From assembly GCF_004137255.1 (NCBI RefSeq), contig NZ_SDWT01000005.1, positions 1 through 64,000 of the forward strand: DNA of 64,000 nt, read 5' to 3'. The notes under the pieces are model-generated. The model was not told the origin of the DNA and did no database searches. It saw only the letters and a list, made by a program, of their open reading frames with translations. Made by a program: the position numbers and the translations under genes. Positions 43,256-49,928 of this stretch are shown here, piece by piece; the stretch's first letter is position 1, and every line of letters starts with the position of its first letter. This DNA is from Nocardioides oleivorans. Lineage in GTDB: Bacteria; Actinomycetota; Actinomycetes; Propionibacteriales; Nocardioidaceae.

Positions 43256-43282
43256 GCAACGTGTGAGGGTGTCCGGTGCGTC
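43256..43282 (+). promoter_or_regulatory. ECF-like promoter before the first CEGC protein
   Basis: GCAAC (43256-43260) and CGTC (43279-43282) are 18 nt apart and preceded by the shared GGTG. This matches the layout upstream of the second CEGC gene (43952-43977) and resembles ECF sigma promoters with a -35 AAC and a -10 CGTC. Confidence 0.5.
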
Positions 43283-43312
43283 TACGGGTGGTAGGACGGA
43301 CACACCCTCACA
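43262..43312 (+). other. Long inverted repeat between 42785 gene and first CEGC gene
   Basis: TGTGAGGGTGTCCG (43262-43275) pairs with CGGACACACCCTCACA (43297-43312), leaving a 2-nt bulge and a 21-nt loop. It could be the terminator of the upstream gene or an operator. The left arm overlaps the predicted promoter spacer and the right arm ends at the SD of the next gene. Confidence 0.65.
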
Positions 43313-43326
43313 GGAAGACCCACACG

Positions 43327-43932
43327 ATGACCTCACGCCTGCTCTCGGGAGCACTGCTCGCCACCCTCCTCGTCGCGACCGCCGCACCGGCGACGGCCGC
43401 CCCGGCGCCTACGGTCGACAGGGCCCCGGCGACGACCACGTTGACGATCCACGCCGCCGGCTGCGAGGGGTGCGCGATCACCGCGCACTCGGCCCTGACC
43501 TCCGACTACGAGGACGTCTGGGAGTCGGACGCGGTCGAGGTCGTCGACGGCCTGGCGACGCTCCGGGTGCCGACCGACCGCACGGCCGGGCTGTCGCTGA
43601 CCCTCACGGCGCCGTGGGAGCGCCGTCTCGGCTACGTCACGGCCGTCGCGATGCGCTACGCCGGGACCCGTCCCGGCGACACCGTCGGCTACCGCGACGC
43701 GCGCGCCGAGCGTCGGGCGAGCGCCTGCTGGGGTGGCACGACCGAGCAGTCCTTCGACATGACGATCCACACCCGCAAGGTCCGGGTCGACGGGGTGGCT
43801 CCCGGCAAGGTGCCCGGCACGCTCGCCTGGGCGCGTACGACGCCCTCGTGGCTGGCGCCGATGCGTCGGGTGTGGAACGGCGTGATGGGCGAGCAGGACA
43901 TCGACTTCTGCGAGCCGCCGGCCGAGGGATGA
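43327..43932 (+). CDS. Exported CEGC-motif protein (paralogue 1)
   Basis: A 201-residue protein with signal peptide (TSRLLSGALLATLLVATAAP, cleavage near TAAPAP). The mature domain has four conserved cysteines: GCEGC near residue 50, ACWGG near 135 and DFC near the end. It also has APWERRLGYVTAVAMRY and PSWLAPMRRVWNGVMG, both matched in the second paralogue. A paired-disulfide beta-rich fold is likely. CxxC resembles metal- or redox-binding sites, but this is not a thioredoxin fold I can recognise. SD AGGAAG precedes the ATG. Function unknown. Confidence 0.8.
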   Translation: MTSRLLSGALLATLLVATAAPATAAPAPTVDRAPATTTLTIHAAGCEGCAITAHSALTSDYEDVWESDAVEVVDGLATLRVPTDRTAGLSLTLTAPWERRLGYVTAVAMRYAGTRPGDTVGYRDARAERRASACWGGTTEQSFDMTIHTRKVRVDGVAPGKVPGTLAWARTTPSWLAPMRRVWNGVMGEQDIDFCEPPAEG

Positions 43933-43951
43933 GGGCACCCCGGAAGCAGAT

Positions 43952-43977
43952 GCAACCCTCCCGGACGAAGGTGCGTC
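43952..43977 (+). promoter_or_regulatory. ECF-like promoter before the second CEGC protein
   Basis: GCAAC (43952-43956) and CGTC (43974-43977) with 17-nt spacing and a shared GGTGCGTC block. This parallels the promoter-like sequence at 43256-43282. Confidence 0.5.
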
Positions 43978-44011
43978 CAGACAGTGACAGATCACCTACG
44001 GGGAGAGAGAC

Positions 44012-44629
44012 ATGAACTTCCGCAGCACCACCATCCTGGCCAGGTCGGTCCTGACCGCCGCCGTCCTCACGGCCGCGCTCGTGCCGGCCGCCGCCACCGC
44101 GTCGCCCGACCGGTCCGCCGACCGGCCCGGCGGCGCCCAGCGGACCACGCTGACCTTCACCGTCGAGGACTGCGAGGGCTGCGAGATCCAGCTCGCCAAC
44201 GCGCTCCAGACCCGCCACACCGACGTGAAGCTCTGGTCGTCGAAGACCAAGAAGGTCCGCGACGGCCAGGTCCGCTTCACCGTCGCCACCCCCAAGACCT
44301 GGGGCCTCTCGGTCACCGTCCGCGCGCCGTGGGAGGGCCAGACCGGCTACCTCACGACCGTCGCGTGGCGCTACAACGGCAAGCTGCAGGGCGACCCGGT
44401 GACCCTCGAGGAGGCCGTGACCAGGAAGAAGGCATCGGCCTGCTGGGAGGGCGTGCGCCGACCCGACGTGACGGTCCCGCTCGTCGTCGAGGAGGTCGAG
44501 GTCGACGGCGTGCACGGCCGGGTGCCGGGCAGCATCGCCTTCGTCCCGGAGACCCAGAGCTGGCTCCACCCGATGCGCGAGGTGTGGGACGGCGTCCTCG
44601 GCTCGCAGGACGTCAACATCTGCTACTGA
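44012..44629 (+). CDS. Exported CEGC-motif protein (paralogue 2)
   Basis: A 205-residue protein with signal peptide (LARSVLTAAVLTAALVPAAA, cleavage near TASPD). The mature part aligns along its length with the previous gene: DCEGCEIQLANAL, RAPWEGQTGYLTTVAWRY, ASACWEG, SWLHPMREVWDGVLG and a C-terminal NIC. Four cysteines are conserved between the two. SD GGGGAGAG. Likely a tandem duplication with diverged roles. No family name can be given. Confidence 0.82.
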   Translation: MNFRSTTILARSVLTAAVLTAALVPAAATASPDRSADRPGGAQRTTLTFTVEDCEGCEIQLANALQTRHTDVKLWSSKTKKVRDGQVRFTVATPKTWGLSVTVRAPWEGQTGYLTTVAWRYNGKLQGDPVTLEEAVTRKKASACWEGVRRPDVTVPLVVEEVEVDGVHGRVPGSIAFVPETQSWLHPMREVWDGVLGSQDVNICY

Positions 44630-44692
44630 GCCACGTCCCGCACGACCGTCCGGCCCCGGTGTGGCCGCCTCCTGCTCGGCCCCCCAGCCCGG

Positions 44693-46303
44693 CTAGAGGC
44701 GGATCCCCACGCCGGGGCCGACGTCTGCGCCGGTGAGGTAGAAGACGGTCAGCACCGCGACCCACGAGATCCAGAACGGCACGACGAACGGCAGCATCCG
44801 CGAGATCACGGTGCCGAGCCCGGCCTCGGGCTCGTAGCGCTTCACCATCACCAGGAAGATCCAGATGTAGGGATTCATCGGCGTGATGACCTGGGTCGCG
44901 GAGTCGCCCACCCGGAAGGCCGCCTGGACGAACCCGGGCTCGTAGCCCAGCAGGGCGAACAGCGGCACGAACACCGCGCCCATCAGCGTCCACATCGACG
45001 ACCCGCTCACGATGAACAGGTTGAGCACCGACGCCAGCAGGATGAAGCCGATGATCGCGGGATAGCCGGTCAGCCCGATCGACTCCAGCCCGTCGGCACC
45101 GGCCACGGCCAGCGCCGAGCCCACGTTGCTCCAGTTGAAGAGCGCGATGAACTGGCCGAGCATGAACGCCAGCACGATGAAGGCGGCCATGTCCTTGATG
45201 CCGAGCCCCATCACCTTGGGTACGTCGGCGGCCTGGCGCAGCGACCCGCTGACGAACCCGTAGGCCAGCGCCGGGCCGAGGAACAGCGCGAAGACGATGA
45301 ACACCGTGGAGTCGAGCAGCGCCGACTCCGGCAGGAAGTTGCCGTCCTCGTTGCGCCACGGTGACCCGCCGGGCAGGACGGCGGCGAGGATGACGGCCGC
45401 CATCACGACGAACACGATGCCGGCCGTCCGCAGCCCGCGACGCTCGGCAGGTTCGAGCTCCGGCGAGAGGTCGGTCGGTGCGGCCCGCAGGGCGGGGGCG
45501 ACGTCCTCGTCGGCACCGGCCGGGGCGTCGGCCGAGACGTCGTCGGCGGCCTCGACCATGTCGACCGGTGCGCCCTCGCGCACCAGGCGCGGCTCGACGA
45601 GCTTGTCGATCACCAGCCCGGCGACCAGTGCGAGCACGATCGAGGACGCGATGTTGAACCACAGGTTCGACACCGGGGTCACGGTCGCGCCCGGGTCGGG
45701 GAGGCCGCCGGTGACCGAGTTGGTGATGCCGGAGAAGAGCGCGTCGAGGCTGGTCACCAGCATCGAGGTCGAGTAGCCGGCGCCGACCGCGGCGAACCCG
45801 CCGACGAGACCGGCGAGCGGGTGCCGACCGGCTGCCTTGAACACCATCGCCGCCAGCGGGGGTACGACGATGAAGGCGGCGTCGGCCATCACCGAGGCGT
45901 TCACCCCGACGAACCCGACGGCGTACGGCAGCAGCCAGCGCGGCGCCGCGCCGAGGCTCGCCCGGATGGCGGCGGCCAGCAGCCCGGTGCGCTCGGCCAC
46001 CGTGACCGCCAGCAGGATCGTCACGACGGTGACCAGCGGCGGGAAGCCGATGAAGTTGGGCCCGAGATTGACCGTCAGCCAGGCCAGGCCCTCGCCGGTG
46101 AAGAGCCCGCGCACGGCGGTCTCCTCGTCGGAGCCGGGGATGGTCACGGACGTGCCGAGGAGCTGGAGACCGGTCGAGACCAGCCCGACGAGCAGGAAGA
46201 GCCCGAGGAAGAGCAGGAACGGGTCCGGCAGGCGGTTGCCGAGCCGCTCGACCGTGGCGAGGACGCGGTCGGTGCGGGTGAGGGTCGGGTTGTCGGTGGC
46301 CAT
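44693..46303 (-). CDS. abgT: AbgT-family transporter
   Basis: A 536-residue membrane protein of the AbgT family, whose members import p-aminobenzoyl-glutamate or export sulfonamides. Conserved family regions: PDPFLLFLGLFLLVGLVS near the N-terminus, ADAAFIVVPPLAAMVF, GLGIKDMAAFIVLAFMLGQ, and TPMNPYIWIFLVMVKRYEP near the C-terminus. A cytoplasmic acidic insert lies at about 240-275. It starts 3 nt after an M20 hydrolase gene, matching the abgB-abgT arrangement, which favours uptake and cleavage of p-aminobenzoyl-glutamate. Confidence 0.94.
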   Translation of the reverse strand: MATDNPTLTRTDRVLATVERLGNRLPDPFLLFLGLFLLVGLVSTGLQLLGTSVTIPGSDEETAVRGLFTGEGLAWLTVNLGPNFIGFPPLVTVVTILLAVTVAERTGLLAAAIRASLGAAPRWLLPYAVGFVGVNASVMADAAFIVVPPLAAMVFKAAGRHPLAGLVGGFAAVGAGYSTSMLVTSLDALFSGITNSVTGGLPDPGATVTPVSNLWFNIASSIVLALVAGLVIDKLVEPRLVREGAPVDMVEAADDVSADAPAGADEDVAPALRAAPTDLSPELEPAERRGLRTAGIVFVVMAAVILAAVLPGGSPWRNEDGNFLPESALLDSTVFIVFALFLGPALAYGFVSGSLRQAADVPKVMGLGIKDMAAFIVLAFMLGQFIALFNWSNVGSALAVAGADGLESIGLTGYPAIIGFILLASVLNLFIVSGSSMWTLMGAVFVPLFALLGYEPGFVQAAFRVGDSATQVITPMNPYIWIFLVMVKRYEPEAGLGTVISRMLPFVVPFWISWVAVLTVFYLTGADVGPGVGIRL

Positions 46304-46306
46304 GCC

Positions 46307-47683
46307 TCAGCCCTCCCCGAAGTAGGACGGCACGTCGACGGCACCGCCGGCGTCCTCGAAGTCCGCCGCGGCGGCCTCGCGCAGCCCGGGGTCGCTGAGC
46401 CAGTCGGCGCTGACCGCGGCGAGAGCCCACGCCGAGTCCACGACGACCCGGTCGGCCTCCTCGGTGACCGCGGCGTCGGCGAACTCCCGGGTGTGCAGCG
46501 ACAGGTCGTCCTCGGTGATCTTGACCATCGCGTGCACCCCGGGCATCCGGTAGGACACGTTGCCGAAGTCGGTGGAGCCGGCGAACATCCGCGGCACCAC
46601 GTCGGGCGGCAGGACCGTGCGGCCGCGCTCGCCGTAGCGGGAGGTCCAGGCCGCCGCCAGCGGGCCGTTGCCGCGCACGGGCAGGTAGGGCGGGGCCTCG
46701 TCCCAGGTGAGCTCCACGCCGCAGCCGGTCATCAGGGCGGCGCCCCGGGCGATGTCGGCGAGCCGCGTGCTGAGCACGGCGAGGCTCTCGGGGAGCTCGC
46801 TGCGCAGGTAGAAGAGCATCTCGGCGTGCTCGGGGATGACGTTGGGCCGCTCGCCACCGGCGGTCACGACGCCGTGCACCCGGTCGGTGGACGGCATCTG
46901 CTGGCGGTGCAGCCCGACGCCGGTGTACATCAGGTTGACCGCGTCAAGCGCGTTGCGGCCCATGAACGGCTGCGCCGAGGCGTGGGAGGTGACCCCGGTG
47001 AAGGTCGCGCGCAGCTGGCGGCGGCCGAGGAAGAGCGGGTCGGCGATGTCGTAGGTGAAGGGGTGGACCATCAGGGCGGCGTCGACGCCGTCGAAGGCGC
47101 CCTCCGCGGCCATCAGTTCCTTGCCGCCACCGCCCTCCTCCGCCGGCGTACCGAGCCACACGACGCGACCCGGCAGCCGCTCCCCGAGCGAGGCCAGCGC
47201 GAGGAACGCGCCCAGCCCTGCGGTGGCGATGACGTTGTGGCCGCAGCCGTGCCCGATGCCGGGCAGCGCGTCGTACTCCGAGAGCACGGCGATGGTCGGT
47301 CCGTCGGGGTCGCCGACCTCGGCGCGCAGCCCGGTCGCGAGCCCGTGGGCACCGCGGACCACGTCGATCCCGCGCGCCTCGACGAGGTCGGCGAGCGCGG
47401 CCGCGGAGCGGTGCTCCTCGAAGGAGACCTCGGGGTGCTCGGACAGGTCGTGGCTGGCGGCGAGGAGCGTCGGTGCGAGCTCGTCGACGGCCGCACGGAG
47501 CGCGTCGAGGACGTCGGGGTCGGCGCCGGCGGTGGTGGCCTCCGGCGCGCGAGCCGTGCGGGCGAGGCGCCGGGTCTCCTCGGCCAGGTGGCCGAGCAGG
47601 AACCCGTCCGGTGGGACGGGTGCGGACAGGTCCCGGTGGTCGTGCTCGTGCTCGTGCTGGTGGTCGTGCCGGGGGTGGTTCAT
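46307..47683 (-). CDS. M20 family amidohydrolase (AbgB-like) with His-rich N-terminus
   Basis: A 458-residue metallohydrolase. Metal-site motifs are SEYDALPGIGHGCGHN, GTPAEEGGGGK (catalytic Glu pair) and a late HTREFAD. The lid/dimer domain contains the SHASAQP segment. The ATG at 47683 has a GAGGGAAG SD. The first 20 residues are unusually His-rich (NHPRHDHQHEHEHDHRD), which could buffer or deliver zinc. Coupled to abgT, it probably hydrolyses p-aminobenzoyl-glutamate or a similar amide. Confidence 0.9.
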   Translation of the reverse strand: MNHPRHDHQHEHEHDHRDLSAPVPPDGFLLGHLAEETRRLARTARAPEATTAGADPDVLDALRAAVDELAPTLLAASHDLSEHPEVSFEEHRSAAALADLVEARGIDVVRGAHGLATGLRAEVGDPDGPTIAVLSEYDALPGIGHGCGHNVIATAGLGAFLALASLGERLPGRVVWLGTPAEEGGGGKELMAAEGAFDGVDAALMVHPFTYDIADPLFLGRRQLRATFTGVTSHASAQPFMGRNALDAVNLMYTGVGLHRQQMPSTDRVHGVVTAGGERPNVIPEHAEMLFYLRSELPESLAVLSTRLADIARGAALMTGCGVELTWDEAPPYLPVRGNGPLAAAWTSRYGERGRTVLPPDVVPRMFAGSTDFGNVSYRMPGVHAMVKITEDDLSLHTREFADAAVTEEADRVVVDSAWALAAVSADWLSDPGLREAAAADFEDAGGAVDVPSYFGEG

Positions 47684-47756
47684 CGTGCAGCTTCCCTCTT
47701 CCCGTTGTGGCGGGCCCGAGTCGGGCGGCTGGTCGTTCGACGCTAGCAGCGCCCGG

Positions 47757-47796
47757 GGTTTCGACACGCTCGCTGCGCTCGCTGCTCAACCAGCGG
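47757..47796. repeat. REP-like element between the AbgB-like and glnA2 genes
   Basis: GGTTTCGACACGCTCGCTGC followed by a second CGCTCGCTG and CTCAACC makes a 40-bp element with GGTT/AACC ends and two tandem CGCTCGCTG 9-mers (47767-47775, 47776-47784). I recall near-identical sequences scattered in Nocardioides-type genomes between genes. Only one copy is in this window. Confidence 0.6.
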
Positions 47797-47826
47797 AGGC
47801 GGCGGCGGTCGGCCGGGAGCGACCCC

Positions 47827-47832
47827 TAGGCT
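47827..47832 (+). promoter_or_regulatory. -10 element of leaderless glnA2
   Basis: TAGGCT lies exactly 6 nt before the glnA2 ATG, with no SD in between, consistent with transcription starting at the start codon. Confidence 0.58.
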
Positions 47833-47838
47833 GGTGCC

Positions 47839-49185
47839 ATGGGCAAGCAAGAGGACTTCGTGATCCGGGCGCTCGAGGAGCGCGACGTCCGATTCGTGCG
47901 GCTGTGGTTCACCGACGTGCTCGGCTTCCTCAAGAGCGTGAGTGTCGCGCCGGCGGAGCTGGAGAACGCCTTCGACGAGGGCATCGGCTTCGACGGCTCG
48001 GCGATCGAGGGCTTCGCCCGTGTCTACGAGGCCGACATGCTCGCCCACCCCGACGCCTCGACGTTCCAGATCCTGCCGTGGCGCGGTGGCGACGACGGGG
48101 GACCGGCGACGGCGCGCATGTTCTGCGACATCGGGATGCCCGACGGCAGCCCGTCCTACGCCGACCCGCGCCACGTCCTCAAGCGCACGCTGGGTGCGGC
48201 CGCCGACAAGGGCTTCACCTTCTACACCCACCCCGAGATCGAGTTCTACCTCTTCAAGGACATGCCCGGGAAGGGTGACGAGCCGCAGCCGGTCGACCGC
48301 AGCGGCTTCTTCGACCACACCGCCCAGTCGCGTGGCGCCGACTTCCGGCGCGAGGCGATCACGATGCTCGAGGCGATGGGCATCTCGGTCGAGTTCAGCC
48401 ACCACGAGGGCGGTCCCGGCCAGCAGGAGATCGACCTCCGCTACGCCGACGCCCTCACCACCGCCGACAACATCATGACCTTCCGCACGGTCATCCGCGA
48501 GGTCGCGCTGGGCCAGGACATCTGGGCCTCGTTCATGCCGAAGCCGTTCACCACCCACCCGGGCTCCGGCATGCACACGCACGTCTCGCTCTTCGAGGGT
48601 GATCGCAACGCCTTCTTCGAGGCCGGTGCCGAGTACCAGCTGTCGAGGACCGGACGCCAGTTCATCGCCGGCATCCTGCGCCACGCCAGCGAGATCAGCG
48701 TGGTGACCAACCAGTGGGTCAACTCCTACAAGCGCCTCCTCGGCGGCGGCGAGGCCCCGTCGGGCGTGTGCTGGGGCCACAACAACCGCTCGGCGATGGT
48801 CCGGGTGCCGATGTACAAGCCCAACAAGGGCCAGTCCACCCGCGTCGAGCTGCGCACGATCGACGCCGCCTGCAACCCCTACCTCGCCTTCGCGGTGGTC
48901 CTCGCGGCCGGCATGAAGGGCATCGAGGAGGGCTACGAGCTGCCGCGCGAGGCCGAGGACGACGTCTGGTCCCTCACCGAGCGCGAGCGCCGGGCGCTGG
49001 GCATCACCCCGCTCCCGAGGAGCCTCTGGGACGCGATCGGCATCGCCGAGGACTCCGAGCTCCTCGCCGAGACGCTCGGCGAGCACGTCTTCGACTTCTT
49101 CCTGCGCAACAAGCGCGCCGAGTGGGAGGAGTACCGCGGGCAGGTCTCCGCCTTCGAGCGGGACCGGATGCTGCCGGTCCTGTGA
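47839..49185 (+). CDS. glnA2: Glutamine synthetase family protein, GlnA2 type
   Basis: A 448-residue GSI-type enzyme. Motifs: GFDGSAIEGFARVYEADM (N-terminal), the active-site HPEIEFYLF, GPGQQEIDLRYADAL, the ammonia/ATP-site FMPKPFTTHPGSGMHTHVSL, and NPYLAFAVVLAAG. The shorter length and the absence of the NLYDLP adenylylation tyrosine region point to a GSI-alpha-like GlnA2, not the main adenylylated GlnA. In mycobacteria glnA2 also neighbours glnE. Some actinobacterial GlnA2 enzymes glutamylate polyamines, so glutamine synthesis is likely but not certain. Confidence 0.94.
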   Translation: MGKQEDFVIRALEERDVRFVRLWFTDVLGFLKSVSVAPAELENAFDEGIGFDGSAIEGFARVYEADMLAHPDASTFQILPWRGGDDGGPATARMFCDIGMPDGSPSYADPRHVLKRTLGAAADKGFTFYTHPEIEFYLFKDMPGKGDEPQPVDRSGFFDHTAQSRGADFRREAITMLEAMGISVEFSHHEGGPGQQEIDLRYADALTTADNIMTFRTVIREVALGQDIWASFMPKPFTTHPGSGMHTHVSLFEGDRNAFFEAGAEYQLSRTGRQFIAGILRHASEISVVTNQWVNSYKRLLGGGEAPSGVCWGHNNRSAMVRVPMYKPNKGQSTRVELRTIDAACNPYLAFAVVLAAGMKGIEEGYELPREAEDDVWSLTERERRALGITPLPRSLWDAIGIAEDSELLAETLGEHVFDFFLRNKRAEWEEYRGQVSAFERDRMLPVL

Positions 49186-49928
49186 GGCCGGCCCCGCACC
49201 TCCTCGCGGTCGAGCACGAGGACTCGTGCCCGCCGGCGCTGGTCGGGGAGTGGCTGACCCGGGCCGGCTGCACGATCGAGGTGTGCCGCCCCTACGCCGG
49301 CGACGCGCTGCCCGCCCTGACGTCGTACGACGGCGTGGTGGTCCTCGGCGGTGAGATGGGTGCGAACGACGACGACGCCCACGCCTGGCTGCCCCCGCTC
49401 CGCTCGGGCATCCGCGACGCGGTCGCCGCCGGCACCCCGCTCCTCGGGATCTGCCTGGGCCACCAGCTGATCGCGGTCGCCCTCGGCGGCGCGGTCGCGC
49501 GCAACCCGCGCGGGCAGACGGTCGGGCTGCAGCCGGTCGGCTGGACCGCAGCGGCCGCCACAGACGACCTGGTCGGCGAGCACGTGGGCGGCGAGCAGGC
49601 CATCCACTGGAACAACGACGTCGCGGTGCGGCTCCCCGACGGCGCCGTCGTGCTGGCGCGCACGCCCGACGGCCAGGTGCAGGCGGCCCGCTTCGGTCCG
49701 CGTGCGTGGGGCATCCAGGCGCATCCCGAGGCCGACACCGCGATCATCGAGCGCTGGCTCTCCTCCGAGGGCGACACCGAGGCCGGGGGTGGGCGTGGCC
49801 ACGACCCCGACGCCGTGCTCGCCGCGATCCGGGCGGCGGCGCCGGCCCTGACGTCGTGGTGGCAGCCGGTGGCCGTGCGCTTCGCCGCCGTGGTGGCGGC
49901 CGGCACGCGCGAGGGGGCGCACGCATGA
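49182..49928 (+). CDS. Class I glutamine amidotransferase domain protein
   Basis: A 248-residue GATase1 protein. The nucleophile Cys is in LLGICLGHQLIAVALGG and the His/Glu pair is in WGIQAHPEADT. There is no attached synthetase domain. The GTG start overlaps the glnA2 stop (GTGA) and its stop overlaps the glnE ATG (ATGA), so it is translationally locked between them. It may hydrolyse glutamine or a gamma-glutamyl amine, which would fit if GlnA2 makes gamma-glutamylated amines. Substrate not established. Confidence 0.9.
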   Translation: MRPAPHLLAVEHEDSCPPALVGEWLTRAGCTIEVCRPYAGDALPALTSYDGVVVLGGEMGANDDDAHAWLPPLRSGIRDAVAAGTPLLGICLGHQLIAVALGGAVARNPRGQTVGLQPVGWTAAAATDDLVGEHVGGEQAIHWNNDVAVRLPDGAVVLARTPDGQVQAARFGPRAWGIQAHPEADTAIIERWLSSEGDTEAGGGRGHDPDAVLAAIRAAAPALTSWWQPVAVRFAAVVAAGTREGAHA

